Origin: a bacterium
GTDB lineage: Bacteria > Chloroflexota > Chloroflexia > Chloroflexales > Kallotenuaceae
Direction: 5' to 3'
Assembly (NCBI GenBank): GCA_016781505.1
Contig: JADDQF010000069.1
Coordinates: 1 to 35,265 of the forward strand
DNA length: 35,265 nt
Under the pieces are notes generated by a model. That model was not told the origin of the DNA. It saw only the letters and a list, made by a program, of their open reading frames with translations, and searched no databases. Numbering within the stretch: the stretch's first letter is position 1; each line of letters starts with the position of its first letter. Shown here one piece after another: positions 23,456-32,783 of this stretch. The position numbers and the translations under genes are program-made.

Positions 23456-26392
23456 TTAGCGATTGCGCCGGGCCCGATCCTTGGCGGCACGAAGTCTAGC
23501 CAGGGCATCGTCTTCGGCCGGAGCAGCATCGGCGGCCTGGCGGGTTTCGGCGGCTGATGGCCGCTCGACCGGTGCTACGCCTCGCCGTGCCGGCGCTGGG
23601 CTGGCTGCCGGTTCAGGTGCTGCGGGTAGTTCTTCTGCGGGGATCGAGAGCTGTGTCTGGGCAGTGTTGCGCCGCGCGCCGCGGACTGTAGCCCGCGCTT
23701 TCGCGCGCTGAAGGTCGCCCAGCACCGGCGCTGGAGCCGCCTGCGCTGCTCGACGTGCCGGCACACGCGCCACGGCCCAGGCTCGCGCTTCGACGAAGTC
23801 TCGGCGGCGCAAGCCTAGCCGCCGCACGGCAATGTCGAGCGGCAGCAGCAGCGCCGCCAGCAGCAGCAAGGGCAGGCTGATTTCTTGAGCGCGGCGGACG
23901 GCCTCCAAGTTGTGCTCAAAGACCGCCGCCGGTGTTTCAAGCACGCTGCCGCCGGTTTCGGCGGCAATGTTGGCCAGCAGCGCAGGATTCGCCTGCTGCT
24001 GACGATACTCGGGCGAGTAGGGCACCACTAGCCCCACCATTTGGGTACCGATCGGCTGGCCATTGTTCTGGGCATTGAGCTGCACCAGATACGAGCCGGT
24101 CTGCGGACTGGGAATGGTGGATTGAAACTGCCCGGGCCCGACTTGTTTGAGCGTGAGTTGTTGATCCGTACCGTCCTGACCGATGACGGAAGCGGCAATC
24201 GTCGCATCTGCCAGCGGCTTGCCATCACGATCTTTGGCTTCGGCGGTGATGATCGCCTGCGTGCCTTCCACCCGCGCCTGCGCATTGAGAGCGTTTTCCG
24301 CGTCGCGCGGTATGGTCCAGCCTACAAGCTGCGCGGCAAACGTTCCGAAAGCCTCCCAGCGCACCAGGTCGGCGCCCCACTGCCCTTTCATGTCCGAGGT
24401 CCAGGCTACCGAGCGGCCCAAGCCATGCTGCCACTGGGCGAGCACCGGATCGCCTTCGGGCGAGCGCAAAATCACCTGGGCAGCATCCTTGAGCTCGGTG
24501 CCGTTATAGCCATACAGCGCCGGCCAACCTTGGTCGGTCAAGCCGCGCATGATCGGCGAGTCGCCCACGAGCGTCGGGACGAACTGCTCCTCGATCAGGT
24601 ACGAGCCAACCGTTTTGACCGTCTCGTCCACAAAGACCTGCGGCACATCCTCCATGTTGGTAACCGGATAGTAGCGTCCTCCACCGCGCTCGGCCAGCTC
24701 TTCCAGGTACGGAGCGGAGCCGCCGCCGGCCGCAACCGTTGAAAGCGTAATCCCTTCGGCGCGCAGCTGGTCGGCAATATCGGTTTGATTCCCCGACGAC
24801 GACCAGCCGTCAGTCAGCAGAATAACATGCTTGACCTTTGCCTCCGTCTTTTCCAGGGCCTCTTTGGCCGCGAGCAGGCCGCCCCGCACATTGGTTTGGC
24901 CGTTAGGCGCAACCGGCGCCAGGGCGTCTTCGATCTCGTTGAGCGTCGGCACGCGATTAACATCGATCGCCCAACGCGGGACATCGTCGAACGCAACAAC
25001 GCCGAGCTGATCGTCGGGTTGGAGCAGCGCGCTCGCTTGCAGCACCGCCTCCTTCGCAATATCGACCTTGACCACACCACCCATGGGCGCGCCGCCACCC
25101 CGGTCCGGATTATTGCAGTGACAGGCTGCCATCGAGCCCGACTTATCGATCACAAAGACGATGGCGACATCCGGCCGCCGGTTCTTGTCTTTGACCTCCA
25201 TATCGACCGGCAGGGCGGCCTCAATCGGCGTTTTGTTGTAGCCACCCATGCCATACGCTCGGTCGCCGCCCAGCATGACCAGGCCGCGCCCAAGATCGCG
25301 CACATAGGCCGGCAGCAGCTTCATCGCCGAGCTTGGCAAGCGCGCGGCGGGCACGTTCGCCAGCACCACTGCATCATATCCGCCCAAATCGGCTAAGTTG
25401 GTCGGCATATTTTCGGGCGCAACAACCAGCGGGTTCATCTCCGCTGCCTCCAAAGCCGTCCGCAGGTTCGTCGACTCGCCCGGCTTGTCTTCGACGATCA
25501 GCACCCGTGGCTCGCCCTGTACATCCACAAGGGCCGCCGACTGGTTGTTTTGGCGCCGGTTATCGTTGGCGACCTCGATCTCGGCGCTGTAGCGCGCGAA
25601 GCCATCCGTCTCGGCCTTGACTGGAAATTGAAAGCTTTGCCGCCCAGGCGTGAGATCGACCTGCTGCTCGGCAATGATCTGCGAGCCCGCGCGAATCCTG
25701 ATCGTGGCGGGAGTAGCCACGCTCGCCTGCACCACCACTTCCAGCGGAATATTTTGCCCTTTGCGCACCGTTGCAGGCGCGCGAAGGTCCGACAGCTGCA
25801 CAAGGTCGTTGGTCGCCTCGCCCAGCGTCACAACCTCGACCGGCACATTGCGCGCCTGAGCCAGATCAATCGCTGCCCGAATATCCCCGGCGTTCTCGCC
25901 GCCATCCGATAACAGCACCAGCCGTTTTTCGGTATCGGCGGGCAACAGCGCCAAACCGAGCGTCAGCGCCTCGCCGATATTGGTCCGCGTGGTAACCGGC
26001 GCTGACTGGATCCGCCGCAACCCTTGTTCGGCCGACGGCGCGCGCTCCACCAGCGCATTTTCGCCGAACGCCACAATCGCCGCTTTGTCGCCCTCGGGCA
26101 TTGTGCTGAGCGCAGCCTGGATAAACTGCTCGGCGCGTGAGCGCTCCTCGGGCGACACCGAATCAGAGCTATCAACCAGAAAGACCGTCGTCAGCTGATC
26201 AACCCGGTGGACGATCTGCGTGCCCGCTAGCGCGCCGATCAGCGCCAGAAACAACAGTGTGCGCAGGACGAGACTTGTCGCAAAACGGGCCGGCGGGAGC
26301 CGCCGTGGCGCCAGCAGCGCTACCAGCAGGAGCGGAACAACGAGCAGGAGCAGCCAGAGCGCGGCAGGATAAATAAACGTAGCAATCATCAT
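23456..26392 (-). CDS. Giant membrane protein with two VWA domains and a GATase1-like domain (paralog 2)
   Basis: A 978-residue protein of the MoxR-associated VWA class. Two membrane helices open it (about residues 10-28 and 42-58). VWA domain 1 follows outside or between helices, with a complete metal site (D-S-S-D-S from D74, T-N-I-G-E-A, L-L-S-D-G). After Ig-like strands, a class I glutamine-amidotransferase-like domain spans about 295-400 (R-V-L-I-V-E-D, then L-G-R-G-L-V-M-L-G-G-D), without the usual nucleophilic Cys. VWA domain 2 has D-K-S-G-S-M from D416, T-N-V-R-G-G and L-L-T-D-G, with an insertion holding C-H-C just after the metal motif. A third helix near residue 850 and a basic Ala/Pro-rich tail of about 120 residues complete it. 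The ATG at 26392 has GGAG seven bases upstream. It is the last gene of the VWA group and about as divergent from its neighbour paralog as expected of an old duplication. Confidence 0.88.
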   Translation of the reverse strand: MMIATFIYPAALWLLLLVVPLLLVALLAPRRLPPARFATSLVLRTLLFLALIGALAGTQIVHRVDQLTTVFLVDSSDSVSPEERSRAEQFIQAALSTMPEGDKAAIVAFGENALVERAPSAEQGLRRIQSAPVTTRTNIGEALTLGLALLPADTEKRLVLLSDGGENAGDIRAAIDLAQARNVPVEVVTLGEATNDLVQLSDLRAPATVRKGQNIPLEVVVQASVATPATIRIRAGSQIIAEQQVDLTPGRQSFQFPVKAETDGFARYSAEIEVANDNRRQNNQSAALVDVQGEPRVLIVEDKPGESTNLRTALEAAEMNPLVVAPENMPTNLADLGGYDAVVLANVPAARLPSSAMKLLPAYVRDLGRGLVMLGGDRAYGMGGYNKTPIEAALPVDMEVKDKNRRPDVAIVFVIDKSGSMAACHCNNPDRGGGAPMGGVVKVDIAKEAVLQASALLQPDDQLGVVAFDDVPRWAIDVNRVPTLNEIEDALAPVAPNGQTNVRGGLLAAKEALEKTEAKVKHVILLTDGWSSSGNQTDIADQLRAEGITLSTVAAGGGSAPYLEELAERGGGRYYPVTNMEDVPQVFVDETVKTVGSYLIEEQFVPTLVGDSPIMRGLTDQGWPALYGYNGTELKDAAQVILRSPEGDPVLAQWQHGLGRSVAWTSDMKGQWGADLVRWEAFGTFAAQLVGWTIPRDAENALNAQARVEGTQAIITAEAKDRDGKPLADATIAASVIGQDGTDQQLTLKQVGPGQFQSTIPSPQTGSYLVQLNAQNNGQPIGTQMVGLVVPYSPEYRQQQANPALLANIAAETGGSVLETPAAVFEHNLEAVRRAQEISLPLLLLAALLLPLDIAVRRLGLRRRDFVEARAWAVARVPARRAAQAAPAPVLGDLQRAKARATVRGARRNTAQTQLSIPAEELPAAPEPAASPAPARRGVAPVERPSAAETRQAADAAPAEDDALARLRAAKDRARRNR

Positions 26393-26395
26393 CAA

Positions 26396-26518
26396 TCAGC
26401 TCCACTCGTCGGGCAATGCCAGGATCACGCCTAACCACAACACCCAAAACATACCGAAGGCCATGCAGGCTGCTGAAGTGTTGCCGTAAGACAGCACACT
26501 AATCGCGCTTAAGATCAC
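26396..26518 (-). CDS. Small membrane ORF between the two VWA giants
   Basis: A 40-codon frame fills the gap between the two giant genes. It could start at GTG 26518, overlapping the previous gene's last codons by 20 bases. Its TGA ends three bases before the earliest ATG of the next gene, whose GGAG ribosome site lies inside it. An internal ATG would give 22 residues, MAFGMFWVLWLGVILALPDE plus W-S. This is one membrane helix with an acidic end. Neither start has a strong ribosome site, so translation would rely on coupling. The close fit to the gap and the hydrophobic product argue for a real gene; the short length argues for caution. It could be a subunit stabilising the VWA proteins or merely a leader that couples translation. 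Confidence 0.45.
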   Translation of the reverse strand: MILSAISVLSYGNTSAACMAFGMFWVLWLGVILALPDEWS

Positions 26519-29300
26519 TTGCAGACGGCCGCTCTACCACGCCGCGTCGCGTTTTCCGCCAGTCATATTGTCCCCCTGCCGGCGCTGCTGACGTAGGAGC
26601 AGACGACGAGGTCCTTTCACTGGTTCCCGCTGCGGCATCTCGTTGCGCAACCGCGGCCGCTTGTTTCACCCGCGCACGCTGCCAGCCAAGCGCTTGTGCT
26701 GCCGGCTGAGCACTCCTGTTCGTCCGACCGCGCCACCAGCTTCGTACAGCTGTCGGTTTCGCCAGGGGAGCCAAGCGCGGGAACAAGCGACGGATGGCAA
26801 TGTCCCATGGCCAGAGCAGCACAGCCAGCCACAGCAGCGGCCACGTGATTGGCTGTGTGCGCCGTGATGCCGTCGGCGGCGCGTCCCACACGCGCTCCAC
26901 CGGCAATTCGCTGCGACCGCCCGTTAGCTCGGCCAGCGCGTTGAGCAAGGCTACGTTTCCGTCGCGCTGTAGATACTCGGCCGATGGCGGAATCACCGCG
27001 CCCGTGCTGACAACGCCGAGTGCCTGGCCATCACCGCCTTTGACCAGCACCTGTGCGCGATACACGCCGGCCTCTGGCAGCGCACTCGTGCCGCGATAGC
27101 GCCCCGGCTCGACCTCCAGCAGCGGCACCTCCAGCACACGGCCATCCCCACCAACGATGCGGCCGGTTGCGCTTAAGCCGGTGCGAGCTCGACCATCAGG
27201 CTGATCGGCGCGTAAATCCACCGCGAGGGCTGTGCCTTCGATGCGCGTGCCAGCCTCAAAACCTTCGATGCTCGGCGTTGGCAATAGTCCGGTGACGAGC
27301 CGGGCGGCGAAGCGACCAAAACCCTCCCACTGCACCCACTGCCTGGCCCATTGGCCTTTCATGTCAGGGGTCCACGCCGCGGCACGTCCGAGCCCATATT
27401 GCCACTCGGCCAAGATCGGATCGTCCTCATCCGACTGCAAAATCACCTGCGCCGTTTCTTTGGGCGTGACTGTGTTATAGCCGAACAAGGGCGGCACGAC
27501 GCGCAGATCACGCACAACCGGCGCGGGAAACGTGATCACCGGCGTAAACTCTTTTTCGACGATGCCCCGCCGCGCAATCCGCAACGACTCGTCAAAGAAC
27601 AAGCGCGGCACATCGTTGAAATCCTGCACCTCGTAGAAGCGCCCGCCGGTTTGCGCTGCGATAGCTTTGAGATGCGGCTCCCAATCGTCGATCCCGACCG
27701 TGGACAGGGTTATGCCGCCCGCTACCATCCGCTGCACCACATCGTCATAGTTTTTGTCGGCCTGGCCGTCGGTCAGCATGACCACATGCTTCACTTTCGC
27801 TTCGGCCTTTTCGAGCCCCTCCGTGGCGGCCTCCAACGCCGGCCGCAGGTCCGTGCCACCACCCACGCCGATACCGCCTAAATCTTGCAGAAACGCATCC
27901 GCCGGCGGCTTTTTTTGCAGCTCGACGGCCCAATTGGCGGAGGTATCAAACGCAATCACTCCAATCTGATCGCGCTCGTCCAACGTTGCATACGCCTGCG
28001 CCGCGCCTTCTTTGGCCAGGTCCAGCTTAGGACCGGACATCGAGCCGGATTGGTCGATCAGCAGCACAAGCGCGACATCGGGCTGCACCTTGACCCCACG
28101 GGTACGCATGGTTACCGGCAGCGCCGTTTCGATGGGCGTATCAAGGTAGCCGCCGGCGGCATAGCTATCTTCGCCGCCGACCATTAACAGACCACGACCG
28201 AGCTCGCGCACATACGCCGGCAGAAGTTCGGCAGCTCGCTTCGGCAATGCGCGATATGGCACGTCAACCAGCACGATCACATCATACGCATCCAGCCCCA
28301 CCAGTGATGGCGGCAGTTCATTCGGGGCAGCGACCACGGGAGTGAGCTTGGCTGCTTGCAGCGCGGCGGACAGGTTCGCCGCGCGACCAGGCGCGCCTTC
28401 CACCAGCAACACCCGCGGCTGGCCCCACACCTCCGAAAACCCAAACTGCACGTTGTTGGCGCCGACTGTATCGCCCTGCGCCACAAGCCGCGCTTCCCAG
28501 GCATGAAACCCTGGTCCAGGCGCAGTCACCGTTACCGGGATGCGGTTCAGACCGGCCTCCAGCTGCACGGTTGTTTCCAACACCAGCTGACGATCCAGCT
28601 GTACCTGTAGCGCTGCGCTCGTGGCTCGTCCACTGCGCGCCTGGATTGTCAGCCGAACCTGCTGCCCTTCGCGTACGGCTGCGGGAGCCTCCAACGCCTC
28701 AACCGCCACATCCTCGGCCGCGGGCGGCCCCACCAGCGACACCGTTTCGATGGGCACACCGGCTGCCTGCGCTACCTCCGCTGCATCCAACGCTCGCCCG
28801 CGTGTTTCGGCACCATCCGACAGCAGCACGATCCGCTTCCGTGTCTCGCTCGGCAGCAGAGCCAGTGCTAGCTGCAGGGCTCGTCCGATATCGGTCTGAT
28901 CACTCGGCGGCAACACGGTGGTACGCACGAATTCGGCGTTTTCACTGGGCGGCCGCTCCACCACCGCGTCGCCGCCAAAGACCACAATCGCCGCGCGATC
29001 GCCAGTCGGCATCCGCTGCAGGGCGGCTTTGATATATAGATCGGCCTGCGCCCGCGCGGTGGGCGCAACCGAGTCCGAATTATCGACCACAAACACGGTT
29101 GTCGTCTGCCCAGCCGGCCAGCGCAGCTGCGCACCGGCCAGTGCAAAGACGAGCGCCACCAGAATGACCGTGCGCAGGCCTAAGCTTGTCCACCGCAGCC
29201 ACGCGGCCGTCCGGCGCGGATCGATCAGCGCAACCGCCCACAGCGGCGCGAGCAGCAGCAGCAGCCAAAGATAGGCAGGCTGAACGAATGAAAACGGCAT
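26499..29300 (-). CDS. Giant membrane protein with two VWA domains and a GATase1-like domain (paralog 1)
   Basis: A 933-residue paralog of the next protein in the operon, with the same order of parts. Helices lie near residues 9-26 and 41-57. VWA 1 has D-N-S-D-S from D73, T-D-I-G and L-L-S-D-G. A GATase1-like domain spans about 295-395 (R-V-L-L-V-E-G, L-G-R-G-L-L-M-V-G-G-E) without a nucleophilic Cys. VWA 2 has D-Q-S-G-S-M from D416, T-D-L-R-P and M-L-T-D-G. The segment G-L-G-R-A-A-A-W-T-P-D-M-K-G-Q-W is shared almost word for word with the paralog. A helix follows near residue 820 and then a basic tail. VWA 2 lacks the C-H-C insertion of the paralog. It begins four bases after the BatA-like gene ends, so both are one transcript. 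The role is inferred from MoxR systems: membrane scaffold or adaptor for target activation. Confidence 0.88.
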   Translation of the reverse strand: MPFSFVQPAYLWLLLLLAPLWAVALIDPRRTAAWLRWTSLGLRTVILVALVFALAGAQLRWPAGQTTTVFVVDNSDSVAPTARAQADLYIKAALQRMPTGDRAAIVVFGGDAVVERPPSENAEFVRTTVLPPSDQTDIGRALQLALALLPSETRKRIVLLSDGAETRGRALDAAEVAQAAGVPIETVSLVGPPAAEDVAVEALEAPAAVREGQQVRLTIQARSGRATSAALQVQLDRQLVLETTVQLEAGLNRIPVTVTAPGPGFHAWEARLVAQGDTVGANNVQFGFSEVWGQPRVLLVEGAPGRAANLSAALQAAKLTPVVAAPNELPPSLVGLDAYDVIVLVDVPYRALPKRAAELLPAYVRELGRGLLMVGGEDSYAAGGYLDTPIETALPVTMRTRGVKVQPDVALVLLIDQSGSMSGPKLDLAKEGAAQAYATLDERDQIGVIAFDTSANWAVELQKKPPADAFLQDLGGIGVGGGTDLRPALEAATEGLEKAEAKVKHVVMLTDGQADKNYDDVVQRMVAGGITLSTVGIDDWEPHLKAIAAQTGGRFYEVQDFNDVPRLFFDESLRIARRGIVEKEFTPVITFPAPVVRDLRVVPPLFGYNTVTPKETAQVILQSDEDDPILAEWQYGLGRAAAWTPDMKGQWARQWVQWEGFGRFAARLVTGLLPTPSIEGFEAGTRIEGTALAVDLRADQPDGRARTGLSATGRIVGGDGRVLEVPLLEVEPGRYRGTSALPEAGVYRAQVLVKGGDGQALGVVSTGAVIPPSAEYLQRDGNVALLNALAELTGGRSELPVERVWDAPPTASRRTQPITWPLLWLAVLLWPWDIAIRRLFPRLAPLAKPTAVRSWWRGRTNRSAQPAAQALGWQRARVKQAAAVAQRDAAAGTSERTSSSAPTSAAPAGGQYDWRKTRRGVVERPSASDLKRD

Positions 29301-29304
29301 TCCG

Positions 29305-31206
29305 CTACGTACCCGCGCGGCGCGGCGCGCCCCGCCGGTTGGTGAACCAGCGTTCGCGGAGCCATGCGAGCGCGCTGCGCTGATACACCAGCCACTCCAC
29401 GATCAGCACACCAAGCGCGATCCAGGCCAGCCAGCGCCAAAATTCCGAGCGACCGGCCCGTTCCTCCGCCGTCGTGACGACGCGTCCACCCGCCTGGAAC
29501 AGACTGAGCTGCTTCCGCGGCGCGACTCGTGACTCGCCGGCATTCTGGAGATTGACGGCGGTAGCGCGAGCAAGCGGGTCGGCATTGGGCCGCTCAATGC
29601 TGATGGTGTAGACTCCCAGCGCGTCGGTATCACCATACACCGCCTGATTATTCTGCGGCGTTAGCTCCGCGACATTTCCTGCCGGATTGGTCACCGTCAC
29701 ACGTGTAGCATCCGGCGGCACCGGCACAACCAGCGGTTGGCCTGGCTGGAGCTGCGCGGCGTCACTGCCCTGGCCTGGCGCGAGATAGCCCACCAGATTG
29801 GCCATCAGCACGGGAAACGCAATCTGCAGCGGCAGATCCGAGTTTTGCAGCGCAAAGCCGAGCACGCCAATTCGGCGCCCGCTCTGCTCGCCCGCCAGCA
29901 ACATCGGCCCGCCGTCGCTGTCGATCACCGTGCGTGCCCACACCGGCTTAGTCAGCTGCGCCGCACGCAGCACATTGATTTCGGCAACGGAAACGTTGCG
30001 GAGCAGCGGCTCATTGCCGGTCGCCGGTCGTGACGCCGGGAACTCGAGCGCGCCCGTTACCGAAAAGAGCTCGGTGGAGCGGAGGGGCCCAATAAACAGC
30101 AAGTTACCGGGCGGCAGCGGCGCGGGCGTAACGCCATCCAGCACCGTCAAGGCGACGGTATCGGTAAAGGTCGTGGTGGTGGTCGGCACTGTGGTGACTT
30201 GAATGCCGGGCAGCAGGCTAAAGGCCGTCTCCAAAAAGCGATTGCCGTCGGTCATGATGCGAACAGTGGCTTTATCGGTGCCGCCGCTGGTAGCCCAGGC
30301 TTGATCGTCAAGCGGAAGCACATCGCTGCCGTCCAGGCGAGCCGTTGCGCGGCGCACAGTACTTGGCACATCCGCCACAATCGAGCGATCCTGGCCCGGA
30401 TCAAGTGTAAAGTCGTAGGCGTTAAAGAGCGCGCCGTCCAGCTCAACAACCATGCGACGTTGCACCGGCGCGCTGCCGTAGTTGGTCGCCTGGACGAACA
30501 GCGTTTGACCACCCTGGCCGGGCTGCAGCACAAACGCCGAGATCGCGACGTTGTCGGCCCGCGAGCCGATCGGGAAGAATTGCACCGGCACCGGCAGCGT
30601 AGCTTGATCAGGAATCGTGACTTGGCCGTCCGAAATAATGGCGACCTCGCTCTCGAACTCCCGCGCTGCGAGCGAGCCGGCTAGCGCCAAAGCTTGACTA
30701 AGATCACTTCCACCGCCGTTACGGATCTCCAGCCGCTCGATGGCCTGGCGCAGCTCACGCCGGTCGCTGGACGCCGACGCCGGCACTTCCATCTGCCCGC
30801 CGACGGCAATCACCGTCGCGCGTCCATTGTCCGGCAGCTGATCGATCAGCCGGAGTGCTTCGTGCTTGGCCGCCGCGAGCCGCGTTCCGCCCGCGTCGGT
30901 CGCTGCCATGCTCGCCGAACGATCCACGATCAAAATCAGGTTGTTGCCGGTGATGCCCGTGGTCAGCAGATAGGGCCGCGCCAGTGCAGCGATTAATGCC
31001 AGCAGCAACAACAGCTGGAGCAGCAACAAAATATTGCGCCGCAGCTTCTGCCAGGGCGTGTTGGCCTCGACATCGCGCACCATCCGCTGCCACAAAAACG
31101 TCGAAGAAACGGTTTGCTCTTCGCGGCGCAGCTTCAACAGGTACATCGCGACGATGACGGGAACAAGCAGCGCTAGTCCAAATGCAAGCGGAGCCAGAAA
31201 ACCCAT
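29305..31206 (-). CDS. BatA-like VWA membrane protein
   Basis: A 633-residue protein with the aerotolerance-regulator N-terminal domain. It opens with a helix (F-L-A-P-L-A-F-G-L-A-L-L), then Y-L-L-K-L-R-R-E-E, W-Q-K-L-R-R-N and a second helix of repeated Leu. The VWA domain has D-R-S-A-S-M from D95 and I-I-S-D-G, but the middle metal ligand Thr is replaced by Ser in G-G-S-D-L-S. About 400 residues of beta-rich regions follow, and a last helix (W-L-A-W-I-A-L-G-V-L-I-V-E-W-L) with a basic tail of about 30 residues. The ATG at 31206 has AGGA six bases upstream; a TTG five codons earlier does not. It heads the VWA group and abuts the first giant VWA gene. In related MoxR clusters such proteins cooperate with MoxR and DUF58 proteins at the membrane. 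Confidence 0.9.
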   Translation of the reverse strand: MGFLAPLAFGLALLVPVIVAMYLLKLRREEQTVSSTFLWQRMVRDVEANTPWQKLRRNILLLLQLLLLLALIAALARPYLLTTGITGNNLILIVDRSASMAATDAGGTRLAAAKHEALRLIDQLPDNGRATVIAVGGQMEVPASASSDRRELRQAIERLEIRNGGGSDLSQALALAGSLAAREFESEVAIISDGQVTIPDQATLPVPVQFFPIGSRADNVAISAFVLQPGQGGQTLFVQATNYGSAPVQRRMVVELDGALFNAYDFTLDPGQDRSIVADVPSTVRRATARLDGSDVLPLDDQAWATSGGTDKATVRIMTDGNRFLETAFSLLPGIQVTTVPTTTTTFTDTVALTVLDGVTPAPLPPGNLLFIGPLRSTELFSVTGALEFPASRPATGNEPLLRNVSVAEINVLRAAQLTKPVWARTVIDSDGGPMLLAGEQSGRRIGVLGFALQNSDLPLQIAFPVLMANLVGYLAPGQGSDAAQLQPGQPLVVPVPPDATRVTVTNPAGNVAELTPQNNQAVYGDTDALGVYTISIERPNADPLARATAVNLQNAGESRVAPRKQLSLFQAGGRVVTTAEERAGRSEFWRWLAWIALGVLIVEWLVYQRSALAWLRERWFTNRRGAPRRAGT

Positions 31207-31280
31207 ATCATGTCCTATCAATGGGGGAAATTGATCTTCTGCTGAATAAGACGTACACAGACCGAAAAAGTTCCAGGCGT

Positions 31281-31328
31281 GGGCTGGTAGACAATTCTAT
31301 TGTACAGCGGGGCCAGCCCAATCAACAA
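31281..31328 (-). promoter_or_regulatory. Promoter of the VWA group with an overlapping inverted repeat
   Basis: On the minus strand TTGTTG (31323-31328) and TACAAT (31299-31304) are 18 bases apart. The -10 lies inside ACAAT-N3-ATTGT (31291-31303), and GGGCTGG/CCAGCCC (31281-31287, 31313-31319) encloses both. The same sequence could be an operator, or an RNA hairpin in read-through from the MFS gene. Confidence 0.5.
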
Positions 31329-31409
31329 CCGAAAAAAGACTGAGGCGTTCCTGATAGCGTAGCGCAAGTCGCCGTGCCTATGGCCGAGACGAAGGAGCAC
31401 GGGTACTGG

Positions 31410-32651
31410 CTAGGAAACCGCAGTCTTTTCCACATCGCGTTTGTGGAAGCGCGGATCTTCGGACGGGCGGGCGGGAGGCAGCAAGCGCAGGGCCAGTCCA
31501 ACCGCAATTGTCACCAGCAGAGCGGCCAGCACAAACGGGAGCCAAGCCGCATACTCAAGCGCAAAGCCCGCGACGAGCGGTCCAATCACCCGGGCCAGCG
31601 CGGCCATCGATTGCGAAATACCTAAGACCTGACCACGCTCGGTGGGAGGGCTTTCGCGGGTGATCAGGCTGTTGGTGGTTGGGGTCGCAACGCCAATTCC
31701 CAGCGCTACCGGCAGCAGCGCGACGAGCAATACCTGCCAGCTGAGCACAAAGCCAACCCAGGCCAGCCCAAGGGCAGCGAATGCAAGCCCGGCCTGCAGC
31801 GTCCGCCGCTCGCCAAAGCGGCGCACAATCGGGCCGATCCCGCCACCTTGTAACAGGACCGCCAGCACGCCAACATAGGCCAGGAGATAGCCCGTTTCTT
31901 GCGCCCCAAAGCCAAACTTTTGCTCGTTGAAGAGGGCAAACAAACCTTGAAAGCCGGCCTGCGCCAGATTGAACAAAAAGAAGATCATCAGCAGCAAGCC
32001 AAGCTGCGCGTAGCCAAATGCCCGGCGTAAAGCGGCAATGTCGAGGATGCGCGGACGACGGGGCGACCTTCGCTGCCCGGCCAGCGTGTCAGGAGCTAGC
32101 GACTCGGGCAGCAGGAAGATAGTCAGCAACAGCGAAACCAATGAAATACCGGCAGCAACAAAGGCCGGCACATGGTAGTTATTGCCTTGACTCAGCACAC
32201 CGCCGATGGCCGGTCCAAGGATAAAGCCGAGGCCAAACGCGGCCCCAATCAAACCAAATGCTTTGGCCCGATCTTGTTCATCTACCACATCGCTGATATA
32301 GGCCTGGGCCGTGGAGATGTTTCCACCGGAGATGCCATCCAGAATACGTGCGGCAAAGAGCAGCGGCAGGCTGTTGGCCACACCAAGCAGCACAAACGAG
32401 AGCACGGTCCCAACCTGGCTGATGATCAATACCGGTCGTCGTCCAATGCGGTCTGAGAGCGCGCCGAGATAGGGCGTAGCCACCAGCTGCATCAGCGAGT
32501 AGGAGGCGAGGAGGGCACCGGCCACAAATGGGGAAGCGCCATACTGTGCTGCGTACAACGGTAAAAGCGGCAGAATGATACCAAAGCCTAGCAGTCCCAC
32601 AAACACGATCAGAAATATCGGAAGCAGGGGCAAACCCTGAACGCGCTTCAT
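31410..32651 (-). CDS. MFS transporter, TetA-like drug:H+ antiporter group
   Basis: A 413-residue integral membrane protein with about 12 helices. Motif A between helices 2 and 3 is clear: G-A-L-S-D-R-I-G-R-R-P-V-L. The opening G-F-G-I-I-L-P-L-L-P-L-Y and A-R-I-L-D-G-I-S-G-G-N-I-S-T-A-Q-A-Y-I are typical of the class B/TetA-like multidrug group. Motif C is in the A-A-F-G-L-G-F-I-L-G-P-A-I-G-G region. The ATG at 32651 has GGAG five bases upstream; a longer frame runs through the upstream hairpin. It lies on the same strand as the MoxR cluster but is separated from DUF58 by a terminator-like hairpin, so it is likely an independent insertion into the cluster. The substrate is unknown. Confidence 0.93.
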   Translation of the reverse strand: MKRVQGLPLLPIFLIVFVGLLGFGIILPLLPLYAAQYGASPFVAGALLASYSLMQLVATPYLGALSDRIGRRPVLIISQVGTVLSFVLLGVANSLPLLFAARILDGISGGNISTAQAYISDVVDEQDRAKAFGLIGAAFGLGFILGPAIGGVLSQGNNYHVPAFVAAGISLVSLLLTIFLLPESLAPDTLAGQRRSPRRPRILDIAALRRAFGYAQLGLLLMIFFLFNLAQAGFQGLFALFNEQKFGFGAQETGYLLAYVGVLAVLLQGGGIGPIVRRFGERRTLQAGLAFAALGLAWVGFVLSWQVLLVALLPVALGIGVATPTTNSLITRESPPTERGQVLGISQSMAALARVIGPLVAGFALEYAAWLPFVLAALLVTIAVGLALRLLPPARPSEDPRFHKRDVEKTAVS

Positions 32652-32783
32652 GCATGCTCCATACGTAAAAAAGGTCAACGTGCAGTGTACCACGCATGAA
32701 ATCAGCAAATATGGACAGCCAAGCATAAAACGAAGCTGCCCGACCAAGGAAGCGCATAGGCCAACCTTGGCGAATTTGAACAA

